From Coraliomargarita sp. CAG:312 (GTDB lineage Bacteria; Verrucomicrobiota; Verrucomicrobiia; Opitutales; Intestinicryptomonadaceae): a DNA stretch of 14,492 bases. Positions 7,365 through 14,492 of this stretch are shown here, in pieces (the first letter of the stretch is position 1; every line of letters begins with the position of its first letter). The translations under genes were made by a program, and so were the position numbers. The stretch spans positions 9,885 to 24,376 of the forward strand of contig FR901626.1 in assembly GCA_000438015.1 (NCBI GenBank), written 5' to 3'. The notes under the pieces were generated by a model. It was not told the DNA's origin. It saw nothing but the letters and a program-made list of their open reading frames with translations, and did no database searches.

Positions 7365-8300
7365 ATGAAAAAGCTTATTACCCTTTCATTCGTTTCCCTA
7401 TTGGCGGCGTCTTCAGCCAGCGCGTTGGACTTTTATGCAGGCAGGCACAATGCCGCATCGGATGAAAAAGATATCAAGTGGAGCAATTGCACTTGGGGCG
7501 ACAATATAAACTTTGAGACGAGTCCTCTGCCGTCAAAACCCGGACCAAATGACCACGCATCGTCGCGCTACGGGCATTTTACGCTGAATATAGACGTAGA
7601 TGTAAACGTGCTTAGTTTAAGTTGCGGAGACGGCTCCCAAAATATTGCCAAAGGCAGGAATATTCGCACAAAGCGCAATATGAGCATTTCCATGGCGACT
7701 TTTAATTCCGGGGAGTCTGCGATGATATACGAGAAGTGCAATGTTGAAGTCGGGGGATCTTTCAACTTTACGTTTTGGCACGAAGCTAAAGGGGCTGGAA
7801 TTGGCAGATTGTCTCTGACGGATACGAAGATGACGGTAAAAGGCGACTTAACTTCCGCGATACCAGCAAATCCATTGATTCAAAACGGGGCTCGCGCCGG
7901 TGTAATCATCGAGGTTGCCGGCAAAACCCAGTTGTCGTTCAACGGCGGGGCGGTGATGGATTCGCTGCATATAGACGATCCGTCGCAGTGGATTTTAAAA
8001 TTTTCTTTTGCGGATTCTGGTGGCAATGTTCCCACGATATATTTTAATAAGCGCGCAGAGCTTGGCGGCAGCGACATAGAAATAAAACTGTCTAAAAATG
8101 TAAAGACAGGCAAATACGCGCTGATGGAGTTTTACGACCGCCGCAGCGGCATAGACAAGCCCAATAAAATAACTGTCAACGACGAGCCGTACACGTTTGG
8201 GACTCCGATAAAGCTCGGCGATAAGACCGCAAAGGTGTATCTTGGGGCTTTTGGCAGGGATCCGAGAACTCAAAACGACTTAATCTTGGAAGTTAAGTAA
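7365..8300 (+). CDS. Secreted beta-strand-rich protein of unknown function
   Basis: The start at 7365 gives a 311-residue protein beginning MKKLITLSFVSLLAASSASA, a textbook signal peptide with likely cleavage before LDFYAG. A TTG 15 bases upstream is in frame but would only lengthen the signal peptide. The mature part opens with a Trp-containing segment (DIKWSNCTWGDN) and a Pro/Asn-rich SKPGPNDHAS. Alternating beta-strand-like stretches follow. This resembles the 'autotransporter-associated' or PEP-CTERM passenger proteins common in Verrucomicrobiota. It lacks a PEP-CTERM tail, however, and ends in a plain polar sequence (NDLILEVK), so it is probably released or kept in the periplasm. No catalytic motif is visible. 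It is divergent from GH97 (187 bases between start codons), so shared regulation and a role in binding the same glycan are possible. Function is unknown. Confidence 0.8.
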   Translation: MKKLITLSFVSLLAASSASALDFYAGRHNAASDEKDIKWSNCTWGDNINFETSPLPSKPGPNDHASSRYGHFTLNIDVDVNVLSLSCGDGSQNIAKGRNIRTKRNMSISMATFNSGESAMIYEKCNVEVGGSFNFTFWHEAKGAGIGRLSLTDTKMTVKGDLTSAIPANPLIQNGARAGVIIEVAGKTQLSFNGGAVMDSLHIDDPSQWILKFSFADSGGNVPTIYFNKRAELGGSDIEIKLSKNVKTGKYALMEFYDRRSGIDKPNKITVNDEPYTFGTPIKLGDKTAKVYLGAFGRDPRTQNDLILEVK

Positions 8301-8327
8301 TTAGAAAAACGCATCAAAAGAGATTAC

Positions 8328-8364
8328 TTCCCGGGAAACAGTGTTATTTTCCGGGAATTTTTTT
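8328..8364 (+). terminator. Rho-independent terminator after the secreted protein
   Basis: TTCCCGG(G)AAA (8328-8338) pairs with TTTCCGGGAA (8348-8357) over 10 bp with one bulged G and a 9-base loop. Seven T follow (8358-8364). It lies 27 bases after the stop codon. Confidence 0.9.
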
Positions 8365-8452
8365 CCAGGCGCGGTTAATTTGCCTGCCGAGCGGAGTTAA
8401 AAAATACCTTTACAAAAAGGTTAAAAATCCGATTTCTTTTCGAAAAGTAAAT

Positions 8453-9343
8453 ATGCTTCAATCTTTGAATTCCACAATGGAATCCATGCGGACAATATCG
8501 CTTGGCGACAAGTCTTTATTGGATAATTTAAACTCTTTAAATCCGTCAGACAGCTGCGAAAGGAGTTTTGCCGTAAATTTTATTTGGCGGGGGGGAGGCG
8601 AATATCCGTTTACCCAATGGCGCGATCGCGCCGTATTCTTTGACACGCGTGCGAATTTTATTTTATATCCTATCGGCGGAGATACTTCTCCCGCTGAACT
8701 CTCCGAACTTTTTGCGGAATTTTCCGCACATTCGCTAGACGCAAAGTTTGTTTACGATGTTCCGCCGGACTATCCGAAAAAATTTCCCGGGGTATCGGAA
8801 TTTTTCAGAGTGGAGGAGAGTCCTGACGATTTTGACTATATTTACGACGCCCAAAAGCTTTTAGATTTGCGCGGGGGAATTTTGCGCAAGAAGCGCAACC
8901 ATATAAAGCATTTTGATTCTCTTAATCCTAATTGGACGCAAGAGCCGATTACCTCCGCTAATTTGCCGGAGGCGCGTGATTTTATGGAGTCACTTGCAAT
9001 GCCGAACGAAATCCAGCCGCTTTCCCGGGCATTTTCTTTCTTTGGGGAACTGCCTATCGACGGGATTATCCTGCGGGGAGAGAACAGGAAGATTGCCGCC
9101 GCTGCCATAATGGGGGCATTGAATCCGCAGATGTATTCCGTTCACTTTGAAAAGTCGGATAAGAATTCTGAGGGCGCTGCGCAGAAAATAGTTTCTTTGG
9201 AATCTTCCCATATAATTGGGAAAGGCGCGAGCCTTATGAACAGGGAGCAAGACTTAGGATTGGAAAATCTCCGCAAGGCAAAACATTCGCTTGATCCGCT
9301 GCGTTTATATAAACGGCTGAAACTTGTGCCGCTTTTTAAATGA
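8453..9343 (+). CDS. DUF2156 (phosphatidylglycerol lysyltransferase-like) protein
   Basis: This 296-residue protein has no signal peptide and is probably cytoplasmic. It matches DUF2156: a beta-rich first half with EYPFTQWRDRAVFF (50-63), a central YDAQKLLDLRGG (131-142) leading into the basic KKRNHIKHF (146-154), and the family-typical end MNREQDLGLENLRKAKHSL (262-280). DUF2156 proteins have a duplicated GNAT-like fold related to the C-terminal domain of MprF, which moves aminoacyl groups from aminoacyl-tRNA to lipids. The short stand-alone forms such as this one have no membrane domain, and their substrate is unknown. The first ATG was taken; later ATGs at 8477 and 8486 are also possible because the recognisable homology begins near residue 12. 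The next gene overlaps its stop by ATGA, so the two are translationally coupled. Small inverted repeats (8406-8421, and CTTTTCGAAAAG just before the start) lie in the leader. Confidence 0.85.
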   Translation: MLQSLNSTMESMRTISLGDKSLLDNLNSLNPSDSCERSFAVNFIWRGGGEYPFTQWRDRAVFFDTRANFILYPIGGDTSPAELSELFAEFSAHSLDAKFVYDVPPDYPKKFPGVSEFFRVEESPDDFDYIYDAQKLLDLRGGILRKKRNHIKHFDSLNPNWTQEPITSANLPEARDFMESLAMPNEIQPLSRAFSFFGELPIDGIILRGENRKIAAAAIMGALNPQMYSVHFEKSDKNSEGAAQKIVSLESSHIIGKGASLMNREQDLGLENLRKAKHSLDPLRLYKRLKLVPLFK

Positions 9344-9753
9344 AAACGGAATTAGATTTTAGAATTTTAAGCCCGGATTCTGCGGACGCGTGCAAATCGG
9401 TTGCGGAATTGGAGGCTGCTGCCGGATGGATAAAACCCGGGGAAGGCTATGAGGAAATAGCCGCAATATTAAAAAATAGCTTTCTTTGTGTCGGGGCTTA
9501 TGTGGGCGGAGAAATGGCTGGTTTTGTGCGTGTGTTATCAGATGGTGTGGATATTGCCTATTTTGTGGATTTTACCGTTTCTCCAAAATACCGCAAAAGA
9601 GGCATAGGCTCTCAAATGTGCCGCTTTTTAATAGGGCATTTAAAGGGAATGGGGTTTTCGGAGATCTTGTGCATTTCCACTCCGGAGGCTAAGGGCGTTT
9701 ATTCAAAAGTAGGCGAACCGCTTGGCGGATGTTTTCCTATTCGCTTTATGTAA
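9340..9753 (+). CDS. GNAT-family N-acetyltransferase
   Basis: This 137-residue single-domain protein has the GNAT fold. Strand beta4 and motif A are seen in IAYFVDFTVSPKYRKRGIGSQ (72-92, broken here as IAYFVDFTV then SPKYRKRGIGSQ). The R-K-R-G-I-G loop (85-90) binds the pyrophosphate of acetyl-CoA. The downstream STPEAKGVYSKVG fits the family's C-terminal part. It acts in the cytoplasm on an unidentified amine. Its ATG overlaps the TGA of the DUF2156 gene (ATGA), with no Shine-Dalgarno of its own, so its translation probably depends on the upstream gene. The two products are both GNAT-like and may act on related substrates; that is inference. Confidence 0.9.
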   Translation: MKTELDFRILSPDSADACKSVAELEAAAGWIKPGEGYEEIAAILKNSFLCVGAYVGGEMAGFVRVLSDGVDIAYFVDFTVSPKYRKRGIGSQMCRFLIGHLKGMGFSEILCISTPEAKGVYSKVGEPLGGCFPIRFM

Positions 9754-9772
9754 AGGAGCGTTTGCCAAGCCG

Positions 9773-9796
9773 CGCAAATCCCAACCGGAATTTGCG
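9773..9796. repeat. Small hairpin before the bidirectional terminator
   Basis: CGCAAAT (9773-9779) and ATTTGCG (9790-9796) are inverted repeats around a 10-base spacer, 20 bases after the GNAT stop. No T-run follows, so it is not a terminator itself. It might stabilise the mRNA 3' end. Confidence 0.4.
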
Positions 9797-9813
9797 GAAT
9801 CCAAGTGCGATAC

Positions 9814-9857
9814 GCAAAAAAAACCGCAAGTTCTCTTAATCTTGCGGTTTTTTTTGC
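9814..9857. terminator. Bidirectional terminator between the GNAT and galM units
   Basis: GC-A8-CCGCAAG (9814-9830) and CTTGCGG-T8-GC (9841-9857) form a perfect 17-bp inverted repeat with a 10-base loop. Each direction reads a GC-rich core followed by eight T. It lies between convergent transcription units, 60 bases after the GNAT stop and 37 bases after the galM stop, and can serve both. Confidence 0.95.
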
Positions 9858-9893
9858 ATGGTTAAGCCTTATTGCGGGCCTAAAACAAAGGGT

Positions 9894-11015
9894 TTATTGG
9901 GTTTGGAATTTAAAGACCGTGGTGGTGTCGTATGTTTCACCGGGGCGCAATACGGTGCTTGGAAATTCATCTTGGTTGGGAGAGTCCGGGAAGTGTTGGG
10001 TTTCAAGGCAGAATCCGTAGCGGTAATTATACGCTTTGCCTTTTTTCCCGCGCACTCCTTTTAGAAAGTTTCCACAATAGAATTGGACGCCTGGCTCAGT
10101 TGTGCTGACTATCATTTCCCTGCCGCTTACAGGTTCATAGGCGCGCGCGGCAAAAGTCATTTCGCCGGGTTTTTTTTGGTTGATGACAAAGTTGTGGTCA
10201 TAGCCGCTGCCTCGTTTCAGTTGCTTATCGTCAAATTCTATGCGGCTGCCGATGGTTTTAGGCTTGCGGAAATCAAACGGAGTGCCCTCTACTTCTTCCA
10301 AGTCTCCCGTTGGAATTAGTTCTGAATCCACAGGCGTAAACTTATCGGCATTGATTGTTAGTTCGTGGTTTAAAATGTTCCCGTTGCCTGCGCCAAGCAG
10401 GTTGAAATAAGAATGCTGCGTCAAATTGCATACGGTAGGTTTGTCGGTGGTTGCCTTGTAGTTTACGATAAGTTCGTTTTGGTTATTTAAAGTGTATGTC
10501 ACGGCAACCTTGAGATTCCCCGGAAAGCCCTGGTCTCCGTCCGGGGAGAGCAGGGAAAGCTTAAGAACGGCAGCATCGGGAGTCGTTGAAGATTGAGCAG
10601 ACCATACCTTTTTGTCAAAGCCTACAATACCTCCGTGCAGGCAGTTGTCGCCGTTGTTTTGGGGAAGTTTGTAGTCGTTGCCGTCTAAGGAGAATTCTCC
10701 GCCGGCTATTCTGTTTCCGTATCTGCCGACTACCGCGCCAAAATAGTCGCTTTTTTTGTAGTCTTCAAATTTGTCGAATCCGAGAGTAATGTCGGCGAAT
10801 TTCCCGTAGCGGTCTGGTGTTTCTATCGCGGTGATTATGGCTCCATAGTCGCTTACTTTTACGGTAATGCCGTTTTTATTTTTTAGGGTAAACAGCTTGA
10901 CGTTTTGTCCGGAGTCTGTCTTGCCCCAGTCGATTGATGTTACGCTTTGAGCGGTTGCGCATGAGAGCGCGGCGCATGCGGCTGTTAATGCGATTATGTA
11001 TTTTTTCATTTTCAT
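9894..11015 (-). CDS. galM: Exported aldose 1-epimerase (galactose mutarotase)
   Basis: This enzyme interconverts the alpha and beta anomers of aldohexoses such as galactose and glucose. The 373-residue protein has the whole GalM beta-sandwich: YGNRIAGGEF (99-108, Arg102), NCLHGG (124-129, His127), LTQHSYFNL (198-206, catalytic acid His201), YDHNF (272-276) and CLETQHFPDSPN (336-347, catalytic base Glu338). Unlike Escherichia coli GalM it begins with a signal peptide (MKMKKYIIALTAACAALSCATA), with likely cleavage before QSV. It should therefore work in the periplasm, as many Bacteroidetes and Verrucomicrobia homologues do. It is the last gene of the minus-strand operon, starting 6 bases after the rdgB stop, and is followed by the bidirectional terminator. 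Its position fits a helper role for the exported glycosidases nearby, though it is co-transcribed with housekeeping genes. Confidence 0.95.
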   Translation of the reverse strand: MKMKKYIIALTAACAALSCATAQSVTSIDWGKTDSGQNVKLFTLKNKNGITVKVSDYGAIITAIETPDRYGKFADITLGFDKFEDYKKSDYFGAVVGRYGNRIAGGEFSLDGNDYKLPQNNGDNCLHGGIVGFDKKVWSAQSSTTPDAAVLKLSLLSPDGDQGFPGNLKVAVTYTLNNQNELIVNYKATTDKPTVCNLTQHSYFNLLGAGNGNILNHELTINADKFTPVDSELIPTGDLEEVEGTPFDFRKPKTIGSRIEFDDKQLKRGSGYDHNFVINQKKPGEMTFAARAYEPVSGREMIVSTTEPGVQFYCGNFLKGVRGKKGKAYNYRYGFCLETQHFPDSPNQDEFPSTVLRPGETYDTTTVFKFQTQ

Positions 11016-11021
11016 GTTTTG

Positions 11022-11636
11022 TTAAGGTTGGCGTTTAATAAACTCCGCAAGTTGTTTAAAAGCTTTTCCGCGGTGGCTGATGGCATTCTTTTGCGCCGAG
11101 TCGAGTTCGGCGGTGGTCATTCCAAGTTCGGGGATATAAAATAGAGGGTCGTAGCCAAATCCGTTGGAACCGCATTCGCCATGGTTTATTACGCCCTCAA
11201 TTTTCCCCTCAAAAAATTTCTTCTCGCCGCTTGGAGTTATTAGCGCTATAGAACAGACAAACCTTGCGGTGCGTTTTGGGTCGGGAATATTTTCAAGTTC
11301 CCGCAGGAGCTTTTCGTTATTAAGTTTGTCTGCATCTGGGCCGTCCGCGCCGGCGTAGCGGGCGGAGAATATTCCGGGCGCGCCGTTTAGCGCGTCGACT
11401 ACAATCCCGCTGTCGTCTGCGAAAACGTAGGCGTATTCCGGAGCTATCGCCTTTAGGGCCGAAGCTTTAATAAGGGCGTTTTCCGCGAAGGTTTTACCAT
11501 TTTCAACAGGGGGCGCAAAGTTTTGCAAATCTCGCGCTCCCAATACCGCGCAGTCTATGCCTTCGGCGGCGAACATCTCGGAAAACTCAGAGAGTTTATG
11601 CGCGTTTGAAGTTGCTATGTAAATAGTTTTTTTCAT
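11022..11636 (-). CDS. rdgB: XTP/dITP diphosphatase (HAM1 family)
   Basis: This cytoplasmic enzyme hydrolyses non-canonical purine nucleoside triphosphates (XTP, dITP, ITP) to monophosphates and pyrophosphate, keeping them out of DNA and RNA. The 204-residue length and all family motifs fit: TSNAHK (9-14, triphosphate binding), FADDSGIVVDAL (72-83, metal-binding acids), GAPGIFSARYAG (85-96), GFGYDPLF (159-166, base recognition) and SHRGKA (187-192). Its ATG overlaps the stop of the upstream YhaM-like gene by ATGA, showing translational coupling. galM follows 6 bases after its stop. Confidence 0.97.
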   Translation of the reverse strand: MKKTIYIATSNAHKLSEFSEMFAAEGIDCAVLGARDLQNFAPPVENGKTFAENALIKASALKAIAPEYAYVFADDSGIVVDALNGAPGIFSARYAGADGPDADKLNNEKLLRELENIPDPKRTARFVCSIALITPSGEKKFFEGKIEGVINHGECGSNGFGYDPLFYIPELGMTTAELDSAQKNAISHRGKAFKQLAEFIKRQP

Positions 11637-12610
11637 TTTTCCCGAACAACAGGGGCAGTAAGAATTTTGGCGCGCAATGCGCCGACTTCAACAAATTCGG
11701 AGCCTTGCGCAGATGCCAGGGCTGCTTCAATAGCGCCCATTTTCGCGTCGAAATTGTCTATTGAGGAAACAAAGACGGCTTCTGGAGTCGCAGCGCGTGC
11801 AGCCGCTCCCCATTCCAATTCTCCTTGGTGGCTTAATATTATGTGTTCAAGGCGCTCTTGCAAATCTGGGGACAATCCGTTTTTTAATCCGGCTTTGCGC
11901 ACGATTCTATATCCCAAAACAACGTGTCCGTGGAGAATTCCCGCGCGGGTGCGTTCAGGGACGAGAGTTTGCGAGTATTCCTCAACCTTGCCGATGTCGT
12001 GCAGAATGCATCCAGCCAATGCCAGGTCGCGGTCTATGTAAGGATATAGGGGCAGAAGGGCGTTTGCCATGCGGGCGGTTTTAAGAGAGTGCTCTAAAAG
12101 TCCGTGGACGTAGGCATGGTGCATTTTTGTGGCGGCTGTGCTTGTGAAATACGCTTCGCCAACTTCGTTTATTGCGTAAAGGACCGTGGCGCGCAAAGAT
12201 TCGTCTGATATGTCCGCAATTATGCCGCAAAGCTCCGAGCGCATTGCTTGCGGGTCGAATGGAGATACTGGGGCGAGATCCGCCAATGCTTGCTCCAGTT
12301 CTTCGTCGCCAAGCCTGCGGGCGGATTCTATTTTAGGGCTTAGCCTTCCCTGGTAGAAGTCGGAAACAGCATCAATTTCAAGCGCAGTTGCGGGCTGGGC
12401 GTCTTTCAAAGTTTGAAACGCGGGAGAACCGTCGAAGCACATAGCGCCGATCGTCCCCGAATTGTCTCCAAATTCCAACATAAGAAATTCGCTTCCGTTT
12501 TTTGCGGTGCGCAACTGGTTTGAACGCAGCAAAACTATTGAACTGAAGTTCTTTTTGCCTTCCGTTTCCTTAAATTTTTTAACTTCGGAAATTTTAATTC
12601 TGTTTGCCAT
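11633..12610 (-). CDS. yhaM: YhaM-family OB-fold/HD-domain 3'-5' exoribonuclease
   Basis: This 325-residue protein has an N-terminal OB-fold (about 20-105), with the typical LRTAKNGSEFLMLEFGD (33-49), that should bind single-stranded nucleic acid. A C-terminal HD hydrolase domain (about 160-300) follows. Its metal ligands are visible as HGLLEH (169-174), HDIGK (204-208), HGHVVLGY (227-234) and SHQGELEWG (260-268). This matches Bacillus subtilis YhaM/CBF1, a metal-dependent 3'-5' exoribonuclease that trims short RNA tails and can act on single-stranded DNA. It lies between prmA (79-base gap) and rdgB (4-base overlap). A 7-bp inverted repeat sits 14-34 bases before its ATG and no Shine-Dalgarno is seen. 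The biochemical role is inferred from family membership. Confidence 0.9.
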   Translation of the reverse strand: MANRIKISEVKKFKETEGKKNFSSIVLLRSNQLRTAKNGSEFLMLEFGDNSGTIGAMCFDGSPAFQTLKDAQPATALEIDAVSDFYQGRLSPKIESARRLGDEELEQALADLAPVSPFDPQAMRSELCGIIADISDESLRATVLYAINEVGEAYFTSTAATKMHHAYVHGLLEHSLKTARMANALLPLYPYIDRDLALAGCILHDIGKVEEYSQTLVPERTRAGILHGHVVLGYRIVRKAGLKNGLSPDLQERLEHIILSHQGELEWGAAARAATPEAVFVSSIDNFDAKMGAIEAALASAQGSEFVEVGALRAKILTAPVVREK

Positions 12611-12623
12611 TGCCGTTTTGCTT

Positions 12624-12644
12624 TATGCGGGGAATAGCCGCATA
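12624..12644. repeat. Inverted repeat just upstream of the yhaM start
   Basis: TATGCGG (12624-12630) and CCGCATA (12638-12644) form a 7-bp hairpin with a 7-base loop, 14 bases before the yhaM ATG on the minus strand. No T-run follows, so it is not a terminator. It could be an mRNA stem that affects translation or processing within the operon, or may be chance. Confidence 0.4.
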
Positions 12645-12689
12645 TGCCGTTGGGATTTTTCGGGAATATGTAAAATTCGCCAAGAAAAG

Positions 12690-13568
12690 TTATTTTATTT
12701 TCATTTCCAAACGCGACCAATCTCCCATTACGGCGGATTCGCATGAGACTATTTTGCCGCCGCCGCGCTTTAGGAAAAATTCTCTTACCTTTGGGTTTTC
12801 TTCCGCCAAAATTCCGCTTAACACCAAGTGCCCTCCGCTCTTTACAGAATTTAAAAGGTTGTCGGCATATATGCAAAGGACATCGGATATTATATTAGCC
12901 AAGACGATGTCGGCCTTTCTTTCAGCCAGCGCGCTTTCTATTCCTGCGTGTTCAAATTTTAGTCCGTCTAGCGGGATTCCGTTAAAAGCGGCATTTTCGA
13001 CGCTTACCCTAACAGCCTCCTCGTCGCGGTCAAATCCGTAGATATCTCCGAATCCAAGGAGCTTGGCGCTCAGTGCCAAAATCCCTGAACCGCAGCCTGC
13101 GTCTATGAGCGATACATTTGAAACGTCGCCGCCGCGTTCATCCATAAAACTCATCATAGACATCGCGCAGAGACGCGTGGTAGGGTGGTCTCCCGTGCCG
13201 AAGGCAAGTCCCGCGTCGAAATACAAGACTTTGTGTCCTTCCGGAACTTTGTAAGAATCTTTCATCCATGCGGGAACCCAATGAAGGTTTTCGAAGCTCC
13301 AAGATGTAAGAAATTTTTTGTATTCATTTTTCCAATCGCACTCGTTTATTTGAGATATTGCGGCGTTTTGAGGGAGTTCCGGGAAAGAGCCTCGCAATGA
13401 GCAATACTCGCGCTGCGCGTCTTCAGGGGAATCGAAGTATCCGAAAAGTTCCGACGGCGTGCGGTCGTTGATTTTTTCAATGCCCCAAGTAGGGCAATTG
13501 TTTTCGCAAAAATACTCTTCCAGGGGGATTGAGAGGGAATCTTTGATGGGTGTTTTTAATATTACCAT
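12690..13568 (-). CDS. prmA: Ribosomal protein L11 methyltransferase
   Basis: PrmA trimethylates lysines and the N-terminus of ribosomal protein L11 using S-adenosylmethionine. With the ATG at 13568 the protein has 292 residues, normal for the family. An N-terminal substrate-recognition domain (1 to ~95) is followed by the methyltransferase domain with GLAFGTGDHPTT (120-131, family signature), DAGCGSG (156-162, AdoMet binding) and LANI (223-226, the catalytic-site NPxx-like motif IV). The frame runs further to a GTG at 13607, which would leave 18 bases to trxB. The ATG was chosen because family proteins begin about here, with a hydrophobic strand like VILKTP. No Shine-Dalgarno is visible for either start. 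Probably co-transcribed with trxB upstream and yhaM downstream. Confidence 0.95.
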   Translation of the reverse strand: MVILKTPIKDSLSIPLEEYFCENNCPTWGIEKINDRTPSELFGYFDSPEDAQREYCSLRGSFPELPQNAAISQINECDWKNEYKKFLTSWSFENLHWVPAWMKDSYKVPEGHKVLYFDAGLAFGTGDHPTTRLCAMSMMSFMDERGGDVSNVSLIDAGCGSGILALSAKLLGFGDIYGFDRDEEAVRVSVENAAFNGIPLDGLKFEHAGIESALAERKADIVLANIISDVLCIYADNLLNSVKSGGHLVLSGILAEENPKVREFFLKRGGGKIVSCESAVMGDWSRLEMKIK

Positions 13569-13625
13569 TGTAAAAGTGCTGTTTAATGCTTGCAAATCCA
13601 AGGACACCGCGCGGGGTGGGGCAGC

Positions 13626-14492
13626 TTACGCGCTTGCTGTAATTCCTGCCATGCATCCCATTGCCGCGGCGGTTATAGCTTGCCTGAAGACCTTGTCGGA
13701 ACAGTCTCCAGCTACAAACACGTTTTCTGCGCTAGTCTTTACCGGAGAGCCGTTTTTGGGGATTATGTAGCCTTCCGCGTCCATTTCAACTGCCCCCTCA
13801 AAAGCTTTTGTATTTGGGGTGTGGCCTATTGCAACGAATACTCCCGAACATGGAATTTCCGAAAGCTCGCCGGTTTTTACGTTTTTTAAAATCGCGCCGC
13901 GGCAGATTCCCGAATCATTCGGCAGGACTTCCTGCAAGACGCTGTCCCATATAATTTTTACTTTGGGGTTTGCCATTACTCTGTCTGCCATAATTTTTGA
14001 CGCGCGCAGTTGGTCGCGGCGGTGGACTAGCGTTACGCTTGAGCAGAATCTAGTGAGGAAGTCGGCTTCCTCCGCGGCGGTATCGCCGCCTCCTATTACA
14101 AGAACGTCTTTATTTCGGTAGAAGGCGCCGTCGCATGTTGCGCATGCGGACACTCCCTTGCCGCCGTACATTTCGGATTCCCCTTTTGCGCCCGTCATGC
14201 GCGGGGCCGAACCGGTTGCAATTATTACTTTTTTTGCTTCAAAGACCAGTCCGTCGCCACAGAATAGCTTTTTTACTTCCCCGGAAAAATCGACTCTTTC
14301 AACTGTTGCGTTTTCCACGCGCGCGCCGAATTTTTCGGCTTGTTCGCGCATTTTCCAAACTAGTTCAAATCCGTTTATTGCCTGGGGAAATCCCGGAAAG
14401 TTTTCAACGTCGCTGGTTGTTGTGAGCAGTCCGCCTGGCTGCGATCCCTCCAGTACTAGTGGCGACATTCCCGCGCGGGCAGTGTAAATGGC
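13626..14492 (-). CDS. trxB: Thioredoxin reductase, N-terminus cut by window edge
   Basis: This FAD enzyme passes electrons from NADPH to thioredoxin in the cytoplasm. The frame stays open to the window end, where AIYTARAG precedes the internal Met at 14468. Only the first ~20 residues, with the FAD-binding GxGxxG, are missing. Counted from that Met, visible motifs are GGLLTTT (12-18), ATGSAPR (84-90), the redox-active disulfide CATC (109-112), NADPH-binding GGGDTAAEEA (126-135) with HRR (149-151, the 2'-phosphate-binding pair), and the C-terminal FAD motif VFVAGDCSD (250-258) followed by RQA. The HRR pair supports NADPH rather than NADH or ferredoxin. It is the first visible gene of the minus-strand operon, 57 bases before the prmA ATG. 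Confidence 0.97.
   Translation of the reverse strand, partial: AIYTARAGMSPLVLEGSQPGGLLTTTSDVENFPGFPQAINGFELVWKMREQAEKFGARVENATVERVDFSGEVKKLFCGDGLVFEAKKVIIATGSAPRMTGAKGESEMYGGKGVSACATCDGAFYRNKDVLVIGGGDTAAEEADFLTRFCSSVTLVHRRDQLRASKIMADRVMANPKVKIIWDSVLQEVLPNDSGICRGAILKNVKTGELSEIPCSGVFVAIGHTPNTKAFEGAVEMDAEGYIIPKNGSPVKTSAENVFVAGDCSDKVFRQAITAAAMGCMAGITASA

Noticed and set aside
10955..11015. GalM as a lipoprotein through Cys19 (ALSC)
   Set aside because: The residue at -3 is Ala instead of the usual Leu, and a good signal peptidase I site (ATA before QSV) lies just after; a soluble periplasmic protein is more likely.
14471..14480. Palindrome CCCGCGCGGG
   Set aside because: It lies within the trxB coding sequence, encoding Ala-Arg-Ala, and is explained by codon use in a GC-rich stretch.

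Overview
The window looks like a chromosomal segment of a verrucomicrobial bacterium, probably from the Opitutales/Puniceicoccales side of the phylum. This is an inference. It rests on a short PEP-CTERM sorting signal ending in an Arg-rich tail on the first, truncated protein, on a Tat-exported lipoprotein, on several exported carbohydrate-active proteins, and on start codons that almost all lack a Shine-Dalgarno sequence. No rRNA, tRNA, CRISPR array, transposase or phage gene was seen.

Left part (1-8364), exported and glycan-related genes. It opens with the C-terminal end of a PEP-CTERM surface protein closed by a rho-independent terminator. A Tat-exported, probably lipid-anchored alpha/alpha-toroid protein (528-2408) follows. 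Next is a ~620-base intergenic stretch containing a GC-rich island of unknown nature. Two genes then lie on the minus strand: a GH97 glycosidase of the retaining, alpha-galactosidase-like type (7177-5153) and, after a strong terminator, an exported protein resembling a GH42-like TIM barrel with a trimerisation-like domain (5062-3032). Divergent from GH97 is a small secreted beta-strand-rich protein (7365-8300), also closed by a clear terminator.

Middle (8453-9753). A two-gene plus-strand unit encodes a DUF2156 protein and a GNAT acetyltransferase whose reading frames overlap by ATGA. It ends at a perfect 17-bp hairpin that serves both this unit and the convergent operon on the other side.

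Right part (9894-14492, all minus strand). The genes run trxB (cut by the window edge), prmA, a YhaM-type OB-HD exoribonuclease, rdgB and galM. Gaps are 57, 79, -4 and 6 bases, with no terminator seen between them, so this is probably one transcript. The first four are housekeeping genes for redox, ribosome modification, RNA turnover and nucleotide-pool cleaning. The last, galM, encodes an exported mutarotase.

A working picture: the exported glycosidases release sugars, perhaps alpha-linked galactose, in the periplasm or on the cell surface, and the exported GalM equilibrates their anomers before uptake. No transporter, SusC/D pair or dedicated regulator lies in the window, so the substrate cannot be fixed. 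I found no convincing wholly new multi-gene system. The most open items are the two uncharacterised exported proteins (528-2408 and 3032-5062), the GC-rich intergenic island at about 2490-2695, and the exported galM inside a housekeeping operon.
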